Assembly: GCA_021432635.1 (NCBI GenBank)
Contig: MU270086.1
Location: 1 to 64,000, forward strand
Source: Thozetella sp. PMI_491
Taxonomy: Eukaryota; Ascomycota; Sordariomycetes; Chaetosphaeriales; Chaetosphaeriaceae
Length of the DNA stretch: 64,000 nucleotides
Reading direction: 5' to 3'
Under the pieces are notes generated by a model, which had not been told where the DNA came from, searched no databases, and was given only the letters and a program-made list of their open reading frames with translations. Below, in pieces: positions 10,895 to 23,887 of the stretch. The first letter of the stretch is position 1, and the number at the start of each line of letters is the position of its first letter. Made by a program: the position numbers and the translations under genes.

Positions 10895-12948
10895 ATGCCG
10901 TCTGCCTCGAAGGAGAAGCGTCTCGCTAAGAAGGCCGCCGATGGCAAGGAGAAGAAGACCGTTGCCTCTCGGTCTAAGGCCAACTCCAAGAATGCGAGCG
11001 CCGCCGGCTCAGTCGCTGGCGACGAGACCCCCCCTCAAATCGATGCCAACGGCAACCGCATCGAGTCGGATGAGCCCGCCACGGGCGCCGACAAGATGGA
11101 CGAGGTGAAGCGCCTTGCTGACCAGATGGACAAGCACGGCCTGTCAGATCGCGTCACCACTGGTGTCCTGTCCTCGACTGCCACCAGCAAGGACGTCAAG
11201 ATTACCAGCCTCAGTCTCGTGTTCCACGGTCGCGTACTGATCTCGGACTCGACCCTCGAGCTCACCCTTGGCCGACGATATGGCCTTCTCGGTGAGAACG
11301 GCTGCGGAAAGAGTACTCTGCTCAAGGCTATCGCCGCGCGCGAGTTCCCCATCCCTGAGCACGTCGATATCTACCTCCTCAACGAGGGCGCGCCTCCCAG
11401 CGAGTTCGGTGCCCTGGAGTGGGTCGTCAAGGAGGCTGAGAATGAGTTGGAGCGTTTGGACAAGCTGGCTGAGAAGCTGCTCGAGGAGGAGGGGCCCGAG
11501 TCGCCGGTCTTGATGGACCTCTACGAGGTATGTGGCATCGGCCACCTAGACCTGAATACGTACATAGAAAAGTGACTGACAATGCTCTATAGCACATGGA
11601 CAAGATGGATCCCTCCACCTTCGCCACCCGCGCGTCGCTCATCCTGACGGGTCTCGGCTTCAACAAGACCACCATACACAAGAAGACCAAGGATATGTCC
11701 GGTGGATGGAGGATGCGCGTCGCGCTCGGAAAGGCCCTCTTCGTCAAGCCCACGCTCTTGCTCCTGGACGACCCCACGGCGCACTTGGATCTCGAGGCGT
11801 GCGTGTGGCTTGAGGAGTACATGAAGAAGTGGGACCGCACCCTCGTGCTCGTTTCGCACTCGCAGGACTTCCTCAACGGCGTCTGCACCAGCATGATCGA
11901 CATGAGGTCGAAGTCGCTGATCTACTACGGTGGTAACTACGACTCGTACGTCAAGACGAGGTCCGAGCAGGAGACCAACCAGATGAAGGCCTACCAGAAG
12001 CAGCAAGATGAGATTGTCCACATCAAGAAATTTATCGCCAGCGCTGGTACTTACGCCAACCTGGTCAAGCAGGCGAAGTCTCGGCAGAAGATCCTGGACA
12101 AGATGGAGGCCGACGGCTTCATCCAGCCCGTCATCCCCGACAAGGTCTTCACCTTCCGCTTCGCAGATGTCGAGAAGCTGCCGCCTCCCGTGCTGGCCTT
12201 CGACAACGTCACCTTCTCCTACTCGGGGGACCCCAAGGACGACCTCTACCGCAACATCGACCTCGGCTTCGACATGGACTCCCGGACGGCGCTCGTAGGA
12301 CCCAACGGTGTCGGCAAGTCCACCTTGCTCCGCCTCATGACCGGCAAGCTGTCTCCCACAGCCGGCACGGTCCAGCGCCACACCCACTTGAAGCTGGGTC
12401 TTTACTCGCAGCACTCTGCCGAGCAGCTCGACCTGACCAAGTCGGCCTTGGACTTCGTCCGTGACAAGTACTCGGACAAGTCCCAGGACTACCAGTACTG
12501 GCGGCAGCAGCTCGGCCGCTATGGTCTGACCGGTGAAGCTCAGACCTCTCTGATCGGAACCCTCTCGGACGGACAGAAGAGCCGTATTGTCTTCGCCCTG
12601 CTCGCCATTGACAGCCCCAACATGCTCCTGCTCGACGAGCCCACCAACGGTCTCGATATCCCCACTATCGACAGTTTGGCCGATGCCATCAACGCCTTCA
12701 GCGGCGGTGTCGTCGTCGTCAGCCACGACTTCAGGTGAGCAAGATATAAAACCGCCCTCCTCCTCAGCGCCTTGCCCACCCCTAAACCTTGCCTGTTTGC
12801 TAACCCGTGCTCACCTTGTAGGCTTCTCGACAAGATCGCCAAGCAGATTCTCGTCTGCGAGAACAAGACCATCAAGACCTGGGACGGATCCATCTCGGAC
12901 TACAAGAACTATCTGCGCAAGAAGATGATCTCTGCCGGCGCGGTCTAA
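10895..12948 (+). CDS. ARB1: ABC-F ATPase Arb1 (ribosome biogenesis)
   Basis: Exons 10895-11527, 11593-12734 and 12822-12948 give 633 residues. It has no membrane segments. Two ATP-binding cassettes are visible: Walker [10 protein letters not shown] near residue 133 and GPNGVGKST near 447, signatures SGGWRMR and LSDGQKSR, and Walker B regions [22 protein letters not shown] and [11 protein letters not shown]. The linker between cassettes has the ABC-F motif [20 protein letters not shown]. In yeast, Arb1 is an essential shuttling ATPase needed for 40S and 60S subunit maturation. DD rather than DE in the first Walker B is normal for Arb1, not a mutation. The lysine-rich N-terminus fits ribosome-associated ABC-F proteins. 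The poly-T/pyrimidine tract directly upstream is common in highly expressed fungal genes. Confidence 0.95.
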
Positions 12949-14708
12949 GCATGTACCAAGGCGGCGATGTGTCTGGTAGGTAAGTTTTGGGTTGCATTAC
13001 ATAGAAGGGTTAGCGGTGACTGCAGCACAAAGTCACGGCTGTTGACAAAAGGAGGCTCGCTGATGATGAGGGCTGAATCATGTCGCATGGAGCGCGAGGC
13101 GATACTAGCAAAGCCGTCGGCACATGGAACGTGGTAGCGAGGGCTGGTCGAGAAAGACCGGATAGACCATTTCTGTTTTCGTTTCCATAGGTCAAATCGT
13201 TCATTTAGAGGCAAAAGGCTACAGTGCATGGGCCAGCGTGATGACCGCTAGGTGCGGAGACTTGCCACGCCCTCGTCGGTGGGCATCTCAGCAGCTCTGA
13301 ACTGGGAACCCCGTGACGCTCTCGAGCCCCCTCAACTGACTTGGTTCTGGGCCTGAAGAGGAGGAGGGGATTTAGCGGGAGTGTTGTTTTAACTCCGAGA
13401 TCCGAAAAAAAAAACCCAAGGCCTAGCATCTGCCGCTCGAATGACTCTATCTACTTGAGGCTTCGGTATCCAGTTGCAGTCCTTTCTTCTTCTTTTCTCT
13501 TACCCCTTCCCGCCTCTGCCCACATTTCCCTTAGATAATAGGATTATTAAATCCGGACATATTGCAGCCAGCCTCGAGAAGAGCGTGCCGGGATGTGGTG
13601 GGCGAGAGAGGGGACGAGACAGACGGGGACACCTGTTGAGCGGTTTCGCTGCGTGGTTGGCGTAACCAGTGGAAAGTGGCGCTATTTTACACGTCGCCGC
13701 ACTTCTCCGAGTCTGGTTGGTCTGCACGTGCAAGGGTGGAACCCAAGCCGCGAGGTACGTACACCACACCACAGTCCAGCCCGCTCTTCGCCTGACCCAC
13801 CAATCTGGGGGACCCTGTCCTTCCCGCTTTCGCCTGGCGGATCTAAAGATGGAGTTAAAAAAAACATCGAGGTGACGGGTAGTGCACTAAGTAGTTCGGG
13901 AATTTGGGTGCAAGAGAAACGAAGACAGAAGAAAAAAAAAAGGCTCAACCTCGATGGGTACAAATATATTTAGTATGCTGGTTAGTCGTGTAGATCCAAG
14001 GTTTTTTGCTGGCGGTGTTGGCTCCATTATCCGGATCCCGAGATCTCCATTGTGTGCCAATCAATCGCTTACCCTGTGTAGGGGTGTGCGCTAGTATCGA
14101 AAAGGCTGAGATGCATCACCTTCGCAAGAGTAGGAAGCGGTTGTCAAAGGGGGCCCGGCGTTGGGGAGCAGAGATTCTGACTCTGCACACAACACAGGGC
14201 ATCGGTGCACCACCGCCACGATTTCCTCCAGCATCCAAATACTTCCGCCCACCGCAAAGCCCTCCCCACCCGCCTCGCTCGACGTTTTGCGCGCACCCCC
14301 CATCGCAACTCCCCATCGCGAAGTGGGTGTTGACGTCGTCTAGCCACTTGTTGCTTTCGTCGCATCCCCTGCGTCAATTGCCCCGATCGCCGAGCCGTGG
14401 TGGTGTCAGCGCCTAAACCTGAACACCTGCAATCGAGCCACCAAGCCTGCGTGCCCTTCAATCGCATCCAGGACGACGCACGACTGCCGCCATCGAAAAT
14501 CCAAACCTTCCCCTCCGCAATACCATCGTCTCGCCGGGTCTGCGCCGAACCTCTACCGATTTGCCGGGTTGCGACGCGCCTCTCGCGAACTCCTCGATGG
14601 GTGGTTGCAGAGCATCGTAGAACACCTTTCCCCCCCTCCCCTCCCCCTCCCCTTTTCCCTTTCCTCCTTTTTCCTTTCGGAACAATCGTGCAGGAGTAGT
14701 AGAACGGG
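12949..14708. other. Intergenic; INO80 promoter and leader
   Basis: A 1.76-kb gap without a convincing gene. The last ~60 bases (14630-14690) are a dense C/T tract just before the INO80 ATG, typical of fungal core promoters or leaders. Short A-runs occur at about 13405 and 13930. Confidence 0.55.
14630..14690 (+). promoter_or_regulatory. Pyrimidine-rich tract upstream of INO80
   Basis: A nearly pure C/T stretch ends about 20 bases before the INO80 start codon. CT-rich boxes at this place commonly mark transcription starts in filamentous fungi; its use here is inferred. Confidence 0.4.
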
Positions 14709-17700
14709 ATGGATCGCTTCCACTCGACGGTGCTGCGTCCTCCCCATGAGGAGGGCAGCAACGGGGCGGCGTCGGCGGGCGACGATCGAGGCCCCAGAGG
14801 GCAGCTTCGCGACATTCTGAATCAGAATGCAGCGACTGGGCCGCCAGCGGCCCCCGAACCTCCCCGTCCGCAATCTTCGTCCTTTAACCTGCGATCCCCG
14901 ACCCATCATCCACCACCCTTTTCGGCCTCGCCATCATCGTCTTCCATCAACGGCAGCCATTCCACGCCCGCCGCCCCGCGGTCCATCCTCAACAACCACT
15001 TCATGCCCCCGTCGGCCGGCGCTCCCTCTAGCCTGACGGCACCCTCGCTCGCGGCTCCATCGGCCGTGCTGCCATCCGCAGGTCCATCAGGGGGAGCACC
15101 CGGCGGGCTGCAGGCTCCTCCTCCCCATTCGCCCTTGCATCCACCATCCGTCTACTATCCCAAAGACATTCGCCCGGACCGGGAGTCGACACGCGAAAAG
15201 CCGGCCGCCGGCAGCTTCTACGATCCGACCACGGATACCACAAAGGAGCGCAGGGTTTCTGACAACGGCGCCTGGCACAACAACAACACCACCACCTCAG
15301 CCGCTGCCCCGGCCTCGACCCCAAAGGTTAGTGACACTGCGTAGTCGAAGCTTCTTACGGGCCTCTCTCCGGACCCTTTCTTTTATCAGCCACTCACTCC
15401 TGCCCATCACGTCTCAAAAAATTGCACAAGCCAGCTTCCCCTACAACCCAAAATTTTTCTTACCCAACCCAAACCAAGCATTTCTTCCCTTTCCTTTCAT
15501 CAAGACACATTTATCCATCATCGAACCTGGCACTAACCACGACTTTTCATTTCCCCGACTGCAGTCCCGCGAGCCCTACAATTACCGGTCGTCTGACTAC
15601 TACAACGGTGGCTATTCATCACCTGTCGCATCGACTTTCCCACCGCGAAGCCCGGTGTCCCATTCGCACCCGCCGCCCCCGGCTGGCTCTCTGAGCCCAT
15701 CGGATCGAGCTGTTCCTATCTCGTCGTCCAACGCGAGGAACGCCCCGATGCCGGGTACCAACGGCGCGACGCCCGCGCCGGGTGCGTCTTCGACCACGCG
15801 GACGGAATCGCCTGCGCCGTCGTCCAACCCTCCTGCAGCTAGCGTATGTGCCATCACCACATCACCCCTTTCCATCTCATTGCTGACAGACACAGACCCC
15901 CAGCCGCGCCGGCGTCATGTCCCTCTCCAATATGCTCTCCAGCTCCGACCCTCCATCCAAACCCGACATGGAAGCCATCACCCCCGGCCCCATCAAGGTC
16001 AGGTCCGACAAGGCTGAGAAACCTGAGAAGGCCGATAAGCTAGACAAGGCCGAAAAGCCGGAGAAGGCTGACAAGCCTGACAAGTCCGACAAGCCCGGCA
16101 AGCCCGAGAAACCTGAGAAGCCTGAGAAAACCCCGAAGGCTGAGAAGGCATCGAAATCCGACAAGACTGACAAGCCCGAGAAGCCTGAAAAGACCCCGAA
16201 GGCCGAGAAGACTGCGAAATCTGACAATGCGGAGAAGCCCGCGGCGGACGAGATCGAAAAGCTGGAGACCCCAGCAAAAGAGAAAAAGGCTCCCAGACGA
16301 ACTGCCAAGTCTAGGGCCTCGGGCATCAGAAACTCCGAGTCGACACCCAAGCCATCGTCGCGCCGGTCCTCGGCCAAACTGGAGACTCCTACGTCGACAA
16401 AAGCTCCTCTCAAGCGACAGGTCAATGGCCATCCAAAGCACAAGACCTTCTCTGCCGAGAAGGAACGAAAGATCAAAGAGCTCATGGATCAATTCGACAG
16501 CCAAGCCGAAGATATCGGTGAGACGGATTTCGACGAGGAGCTGAGCGCCTGGAAAGCTCGCTCGCTTCGCCGCCGCCTGGAGATGGAGAATCGGGATAGC
16601 TCTAAGCATCAAGTGCGACGCAATGATTTTACGACTCACGAGATGCAGAAGCTCAAGATCCACGCAGACTTGGGCAAGCGGCGGTACGACGACCTGTACT
16701 ACGAGGAAGCCCTTCGCGAAGTCCGCGAGACAGAGCTCCATCTCGAGAAGGAGCGCAAGAAGGACATGCAGCGCAAGCGCCGCCGTGAGAAGTCGATGGC
16801 CACAACCATCGCCCAGGAGAATGCTGCCAGGGCCCGCGCTCTCAACGCCCAGGACGAGACAGAGCGCCAGAAGCACCTCCGCGAAGCCGAGCGCGCCAGC
16901 AAGAAAGTGCAGCAGACGAAGCTCATTCTCGAGAAGGGCATCAAGGGCCCGGCGCGCAACCTCGGCCCCATTGAACCTAACCTGGAGGGCGGCACCATGG
17001 CCACCTTCCAGGCTGAGAACATGGAGCCGGGCAAATCCAAGGGCAAAAACCGGACGGGTGCTCGACCTAAGAAGTCCAAGGAGCAGAAGCAGGCCGAGAA
17101 GGACAACGCCGAAGCCGCCCAGGCGGCGCTGGATGCCGGAGAAGAGCTGCCATCCAAGGAGGAGTCTTCCAAGATCCGCATCAAACTTAACAAGAAGGGT
17201 GCGAAAGAAGACGGCGATAAGGAGAACAAAGAGCCCAAAGGGAAGGACAAGGACGCTGCCGAAGAGCCCAAGGACCCCCTGGAGACCAAGTTCCAATCGA
17301 AAGGCTTCAACCAGATCTACGACCAGATCTGGCGGGATCTCGCACGCAAGGATGTTAGCAAGGTATACCGGCTTGCTACCGACTCGTACGCGACCAAGGG
17401 ATCCAACCTCAAGAAGACGGCGATCCTTGCTTCCAAGGAAGCCAAACGCTGGCAGCTCCGAACCAACAAGGGCCACAAGGACCTGCAGGCCCGCGCCAAG
17501 CGCGTCATGCGTGACATGATGGGCTTCTGGAAGCGCAACGAGCGCGAAGAGCGTGACCTGCGCAAGGCTGCCGAGAAGCAGGAGCTCGAAAATGCACGAA
17601 AGGAAGAAGCCGACCGCGAAGCTGCGCGCCAGAAGAGGAAGCTCAATTTCCTCATTTCGCAGACCGAGCTGTACTCCCACTTCATTGGCAAAAAGATCAA

Positions 17701-20695
17701 GACGGACGAGGTCGAGCGCAGCACCGACCATCCAGACGAGGCTGCAAAGGACAAAGCCGAGGGCAAGACCGAGGCGACCAACGGCCTCAACGTGGAGGAA
17801 CCCAGCGGACCCGTGGGCTCCAAGGTTACCAACTTCGAGGATCTCGATTTCGATGCGGAAGACGAGAGCACCCTTCGTGCTGCTGCTATGGCGAATGCCC
17901 AAAACGCCATCGCGGAGGCGCAGCAGAAGGCACGCGACTTCAACAAAGACGCTAACCTTGACGAGGATGGTGAAATGAACTTTCAGAACCCGACGGGCAT
18001 GGGCGAAGTCGAGATCGAGCAGCCCAAGCTGCTCAACTGCCAGCTCAAGGAGTACCAGCTCAAGGGTCTCAACTGGCTCGCCAACCTGTACGAACAGGGC
18101 ATCAACGGTATTCTTGCCGACGAAATGGGTCTCGGCAAGACGGTCCAGTCCATCTCGGTCATGGCGTACCTCGCCGAGAAGTACGACATTTGGGGTCCCT
18201 TCCTCGTCGTGGCGCCAGCCTCGACGCTACACAACTGGCAGCAGGAGATCACGAAGTTTGTGCCCCAGTTCAAGGTGCTCCCGTACTGGGGTACCGCGGC
18301 AGATCGGAAGGTGCTGCGGAAGTTCTGGGACCGCAAGCACCACACCTACAAGAAGGAAGCTGCCTTCCACGTCATGATCACATCCTACCAGCTGGTTGTC
18401 TCAGACGTGGCCTACTTCCAGAAGATGAAGTGGCAGTACATGATTCTGGACGAGGCCCAGGCCATCAAGAGCTCGCAGAGTTCGCGGTGGAAGTGCCTGC
18501 TCAGCTTCCACTGCCGAAATCGCCTGCTCCTGACGGGAACGCCCATCCAAAACAACATGCAGGAGCTGTGGGCTTTACTGCACTTCATCATGCCTTCGCT
18601 CTTCGATTCGCACGACGAGTTCAGTGAGTGGTTCTCCAAGGACATCGAGTCACATGCGCAGAGCAACACCAAGCTCAATGAGGACCAGCTGAAGCGTCTC
18701 CATATGATCCTGAAGCCGTTCATGCTGCGGCGTGTCAAGAAGCACGTTCAGAAGGAGCTAGGAGACAAGATCGAGCTGGACGTCTTCTGCGACCTCACCT
18801 ACCGCCAGCGGGCGCTCTACTCCAACTTGCGCAACCAAATTAGCATCATGGACCTCATCGAGAAGGCGACCTTGGGAGATGACGACTCAGCGAGCCTGAT
18901 GAACCTCGTGATGCAGTTCCGCAAGGTCTGCAATCACCCCGACCTGTTCGAGCGTGCCGATATCAAGTCGCCCTTCTTCACGGGCTACTTCGCCGAGACC
19001 GGCTCGTTCCTTCGCGAAGGCAACAACATCCCCGTCGGATACTCCACGCGCAGTTTGATCGGCTACCAGCTGCCACGCCTCGTTTGGCGCGAAGGGGGCA
19101 GGCTGCACTTGCCTGGAAAAGACAACCAAAAGGCTGGCTTCCGCAACAAGCACCTGGATCACATGATGAACATCTGGGCTCCAGACAACATTAGCGAAAG
19201 CCTCGGCGGCCAGGATAATTTCTCATTCTTGCGCTTCGCCGACACGAGCCCCCAGGAGGCGTACCATGTCAGCCACCAGGACATATTCACCCGCGCGGTC
19301 AAGCTATCCCAAAAGAAGCAGCGCCTGGCCAACATGAGCGTTGTTTATGACGACCCAGGCAGCGGTACCGAAAACTGGACACCGGCCCACGCCTTGCTAA
19401 ACGTGCGCGAGCGAGGTAACCGCAAGGCTCTCGCCGACGTCACGAGCGAAGGCATCCTGAGCAACCTGATGAATGTCTCGCGGACTTCATACGAGGACAC
19501 TGGCGTGACACGCCTCGAGCAGGCGGGCTGCGCGCGCGCGCTCGCCGCACCTATTGAGGTCCTCTGCGACAGCCATGCAACACGCGCCGAGAGGGATCAT
19601 GTCATGTTCAATCCGACGATACGTAAGGCGCTATTCGGTCCCACACCGATTGAGGAGTTGGCACTCGTCACGCAGAAGGTTCCCTTCGAACGGTATCCGC
19701 CACCCGCCCTGCTCCCTCCTCCAGACAGCGAGAACAAGCGATTCAACAACATCACCGTGCCGTCGATGCGACGCTTTGTCACGGACTCAGGCAAGCTTGC
19801 CAAGCTGGACGAGCTGCTGCGTACGTTGAAGGAGGGCGGGCACCGTGTGCTACTCTACTTCCAGATGACGCGCATGATCGATCTTATCGAGGAGTACCTC
19901 ACGTACCGCAACTACAAGTATTGCCGACTGGACGGCTCAACCAAGCTCGAGGACCGCCGAGACACGGTGGCCGACTTCCAGACCCGCCCAGAGATCTTCA
20001 TCTTCCTGCTCTCCACCCGCGCCGGTGGTCTCGGTATCAACCTTACTTCTGCGGATACTGTCATCTTCTACGACTCGGACTGGAACCCAACGATCGACTC
20101 GCAGGCCATGGACCGTGCTCATCGTCTCGGCCAGACGCGCCAGGTCACGGTTTATCGTCTGATCACACGAGGCACTATCGAAGAGCGCATCCGGAAGCGC
20201 GCCATGCAGAAGGAAGAAGTGCAGCGTGTTGTCATCCAAGGAGGCGGCTCATCAGCCACTGGCGGCGGTGTCGACTTCTCCGGGCGTAGGCCGCCCGAGA
20301 ACCGTAGCCGTGATATTGCTATGTGGCTGGCCGATGACGAGCAGGCCGAGTTGATAGAGCGCCGAGAGAAGGAGCTTCTCGAGAGCGGCGAGTTCGACAA
20401 GGCACACAAGAAGCGCGGCGGCGGCAAGCGGAAACGTGCCGACGTGAGCTTAGATGAGATGTATCATGAAGGTGAGTTCAACCCCCCGTATCATCCGTTG
20501 CACATGTGGACATCCGACACTGACATTAACTGCCGCACAGGCGAGGGCAACTTCGATGACAACAAAGCCTCGGGCACAGCTACGCCCGTCGACGAAGTGC
20601 GCCCAGGGAAGAAGAAGCGTGGCCCGCCAGGTAGCAAGAAGGCGAAAACGGCGAAGCAACGTTTGGCGATTGCCGACGGTGAAATCGATATTTAA
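14709..20695 (+). CDS. INO80: INO80 chromatin-remodelling ATPase
   Basis: Exons 14709-15326, 15565-15843, 15896-20471 and 20541-20695 give 1,875 residues, the usual size for fungal Ino80. Order: a disordered Pro/Ser-rich N-terminus; a lysine-rich [12 protein letters not shown] repeat (about 338-415); a charged coiled region; the DBINO domain (about 763-900); a SNF2 ATPase with DEMGLGKT near 1040 and DEAQ near 1150; a long insertion; and a C-terminal helicase lobe ([25 protein letters not shown], near 1690). It is the motor of the INO80 complex, which slides nucleosomes and exchanges H2A.Z in transcription, replication and repair. The last intron (20472-20540) is a multiple of three without a stop, so an unspliced reading would add 23 residues; GTGAGT and GCACAG borders favour splicing. 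Confidence 0.95.
16010..16243 (+). repeat. Degenerate repeat encoding [12 protein letters not shown] units
   Basis: Repeated GAG-AAG-CC/GC-type hexa- to dodecamers inside INO80 encode about 75 residues built almost wholly from K, E, P, A, D, S and T. No single repeat length is strict. Confidence 0.8.
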
Positions 20696-21430
20696 CGGTG
20701 TATAATAGGGACAGGGAGGCAGGGCTGCGCGGCGAGGTCGAAGAGTGACGACTGGGCACAAGACGATTGATAGGGCGGCGTTCGAGGCAAGATGGCTTGG
20801 TCTTGCTGGCATATCCATCTCGGTACCCTATCCAACGATGGATGGATATCAAACTTAGCTATCATGGCCGTGGCTACAAGACTTGTTTACTTAGAAGTAT
20901 TGTATCATTAGAATGCGAAATAGATAAAAAGCGCATTTCATCATTCAAACTCCCGGGATCAAAGCCATGCGTGTAGACTTGGGCATGAAGTAGGTATTTG
21001 GGAAAGCATTACCATCATCAGTACAGGGGTATCCTCCGAGCCTATCGTGTCCTTCCATCCGCGTCATGCAAACCATGGCTTTGTCCCACGAGCATCAGTT
21101 GTGCTACTGGTCTCTCCCGGTGTTCCCCCGGCTCCCAGCATCATGCGATGGGGGTTGCCATGTCGTCACCCAATCCCTGAGCCCGTGGACCGACTCCTGG
21201 GAGCTTCGCCGCGTGTCTCTCTCTGCGGCGGCCTGCACGCGCGAATGCCCAAAATTGATATACAGTAGCTTCTCATCGCTGCTCCGTCGCGACTCAATGT
21301 CGCCCAACAGGCATCTTTCGGCCCCTTGCACAAACATATGTGGAGTAACGGCATGTGGATCGACGACGCACCGGTCGTCGGCGCCATGTCCATGCTGCTA
21401 GCCGCCTTCATGTGACTCGGAGGCACCTTC
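20696..21430. other. Convergent 3' intergenic region
   Basis: It lies between the ends of INO80 (+) and the promethin-like gene (-). It presumably carries both 3' ends. No gene is seen. Confidence 0.5.
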
Positions 21431-22046
21431 CTACAGGACTGCATCGCTGCCTCCGTTGACATTGCTGCTAGGTAGGACCTCCGGGTCCGCCTTCGTCGGC
21501 GCGACTGAGACCATAGGCGCATCATCGACGGCCTTCGCCTGGCGATGCTGTCCTTGCAGTACCAGCTTGTGATCCGTACCGCTGCCGTCGCTACCGACCT
21601 TGATGCTGTAGGGCATCAGTCCGTAGAGCCAGCGCAGGACCATAAAGCTGGCGACCCCCCACGCCCACGCGCCGACGCCGATGCTGAATGTAGTGAGGAG
21701 GGTAGGGACCAGCAGGAGCAGGGCCACGCCGATCCAGAATAGGCTGAAGTGTAGCGCGGTCCCAGCGGCGAAGAGGACGGTCGAGACTACGAAGGAGGCG
21801 AAGAGGAGGAGGGGGAGGAGCGCGAGGGAGGCTTGCACGAGAAGAAAGGCCTGTCGCTCGAATGGTTAACAATGTGTCATCGGGGAGCAAGCGCGGGATT
21901 GGGGGACAAACAAAGAGGAGAGGGCGCTGGTTGGCATGGTCAGTGACCTGCTGCAACACCTTTTGGCGTGTGTCAGGGGGCGCCACGCGGTCAAGCTGTC
22001 GTTGGGAGAAGGCCAGAAGGCCTGCGGCGCGGTCGGTCAGCGCCAT
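21431..22046 (-). CDS. Promethin/LDO-like lipid-droplet assembly protein
   Basis: Two exons read on the minus strand, 22046-21912 and 21850-21431, give 184 residues. The intron has donor GTTTGT, branch TTAAC and acceptor GACAG. The ATG at 22046 opens MALTDRAAGLLA; the frame upstream has only a GTG. After ~45 polar residues comes a long hydrophobic block (AFLLVQASLALLPLLLF onward to about residue 115) that fits two re-entrant or hairpin membrane segments, then a polar tail. Length and layout match the promethin (TMEM159/LDAF1; yeast Ldo) family, which works with seipin at sites of lipid-droplet formation. Assignment rests on topology and sequence feel, not a decisive motif; another small ER hairpin protein is possible. 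Confidence 0.6.
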
Positions 22047-22930
22047 GGCGGAGCGGGATAAGATCCGGACCACCGCCGCCTAAGCGAGCAGTGCGAGACT
22101 TGGTAATTGAAGCCGGGGGGCCTTGAAGGCGAGCCGTAGGAACCAGAGAGCGTATGCGGTCTCCAGATTGGCGAGCTGGGGGTGGGTGGTCGACAGACAA
22201 GTCTCGATCAATCCTCCAGGACCTGCTGCGTGAGATCAGGGCGAGGGCGGATGCTCGCGGGGCAGAGAATGGCAGAGAGGAATCGGGCCACCGAGACGGA
22301 CGAGGAGGACGTGCCAGCAGAATCGGCCTCTCTGAAGGCTGGGCTAGAACGAGGAAGTAAGCAATACGAGATAGGAGACGGCGGCACGCATGGAATGCAA
22401 GCGGACGCTGGCCTAGCAGCTTGAGAGCTCGAGCCGAGCAATGTGGGAGCTTCGGTTGGGCAATGACGTCCCACCTGCGCGCCGTCCGAACTAGTACGGC
22501 TGATGGGAAGCTCGGGCCACCTCCACGCCGCTGGACATCGCTAACTCGCAGCTGCCAGGCCAGGAGAATGGCGCCTTCCTGGTCCCACTGGCGTCGACGA
22601 CTGGGCCGGCAGCGCTGCGAGACACGCCACTATATGAGCGGCCTGGCACCACCGTCAAGCTTTTCCACCGCTCGGGCGAGTTCCAAGTCTTTTGCACCAA
22701 AGATCACCGTAGTTTCATTCTCACAAACTGTAATTTTTGAGGACAGTTTTTTTTGGGAGGGGATCAACCCGGAATTTCATGCTAAATACGAATGGTTCAT
22801 AGTCCCACAGTGGATACTAGTAGCAGAGATGTGCACCCAAACATCATTTCCTTTACTATTCCGTGGCCGATTCTCGTGAACTTTTCCGACAGAAAGCACT
22901 GCCGGGCCGGTAACAAAGGGGGTCTCCGCC
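22047..22930. other. Intergenic
   Basis: Promoter side of the promethin-like gene and 3' side of the reductase gene. No gene or repeat I can support. Confidence 0.5.
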
Positions 22931-23887
22931 TCATTTATTTAATTTAGAGAGATCCAGGCCTCTCATCGCGGCATTCTGCTGCTCTGCCGTCAGCATCATG
23001 ACCTTCATCTCGGTGATACTTGCAGAACACTTACCATAACGGAGTCCCCTAACAGAGCGACCGCATATCTTGTCGTTGTGGAGTATGAGCCTCTCCAGAT
23101 CTTGCCTGTCGCTCCCTTGAGCACATCGTGAACAACTTGCTGAGCGAACACGCCTGGCTGCATAAGTGAGAAGTCGTCGCCGGTGCCTGCGGCTCGGTCC
23201 GACAGGTCTTTCTCTATGGGGAGGTATCGCGAGGCCGGTGGCAGCTTCATCTCGGGCGACTTTTTCATCAGCGATGTCTTAACCGCCCCGGCCATTATGG
23301 TCAGGACCTTGACGCCTAGCGGAGCCAGCTCAACCCGCATCGCGCTGTCTAAGCTGTGGAGAGCTGCCTTGGAAGCATCGTAGACGCCTGGCATATTCGT
23401 CAGTAAGCTTCCAGAGCTGCATAGGGAAATGGGATCGGGTTGGCCACGGACTCATAAAAGGTACACTGAATAGTCCTGCAACAGACCCCATCTCGACCAC
23501 AGTCCCCTTGGCTTCCACCAAGAGGGGGCTGAAGGCCTGTACCATCCTCAGGACACCCCAGAAGTTGACATCGAACATGCGCTTCCCAGCTTCAATATCG
23601 ACGTCCAAGGCCGGCATGTAGTACTGCTGGCCTGAGTTGTTGAACAAGAAATCCAGCCGTCCGCCTGTCCGGTGCTTGACCTGCTCCACTGCCGACGCGA
23701 TTGTCGAAGGCGAGGTCACGTCGAGGGCGAGTAGCTGAACGTTGGGGAGCTCGCTGAGACTTGAAATATCAGGTGTGTTCCGTGCCGTAGCAAAGACCAA
23801 CAGACCTCGCCTTTGAAACTCTTGGGCGATGGCATACCCGATCCCGCCGGGACTGCATCCGGTGACGAGGACAGACTTCTGAGCCAT
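22931..23887 (-). CDS. Short-chain dehydrogenase, Ayr1-like (1-acyl-DHAP reductase type)
   Basis: Three exons on the minus strand, 23887-23452, 23387-23035 and 22975-22931, give 277 residues. The Rossmann motif is TGCSPGGIG (9-17), NNSG follows near 83, and the catalytic pair is Ser135 with Y148-x3-K152. The sequence resembles yeast Ayr1, an NADPH-dependent 1-acyl-dihydroxyacetone-phosphate reductase of the ER and lipid droplets. The third exon, joined by GTAAGT and a GCAG acceptor, restores the usual family C-terminus (MRGLDLSKLNK). The first intron has a weak donor (GTCCGT); using a GTGTAC 12 bases upstream would also stay in frame and drop four residues. The gene is divergent from the DUF3425 regulator, with a 386-base shared promoter. 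Confidence 0.82.

Noticed and set aside
11758..11805. DD instead of DE in the first Walker B of ARB1, at first taken as a lost catalytic residue
   Set aside because: [14 protein letters not shown] is the normal wording of Arb1 proteins, including yeast.
11587..12726. 379-codon open frame antisense to ARB1
   Set aside because: A shadow caused by codon bias of the real gene; valine/glycine/leucine-rich with no domain, and ARB1 itself is unmistakable.
16040..17902. 620-codon open frame antisense to INO80
   Set aside because: Leucine-rich mirror of the lysine/glutamate-rich coding strand; no motif of its own.
20472..20540. INO80 reading frame continues without a stop through this stretch
   Set aside because: GTGAGT donor and GCACAG acceptor with a TTAAC-like branch show a phase-compatible intron; the 23 residues it would encode look unlike the rest.
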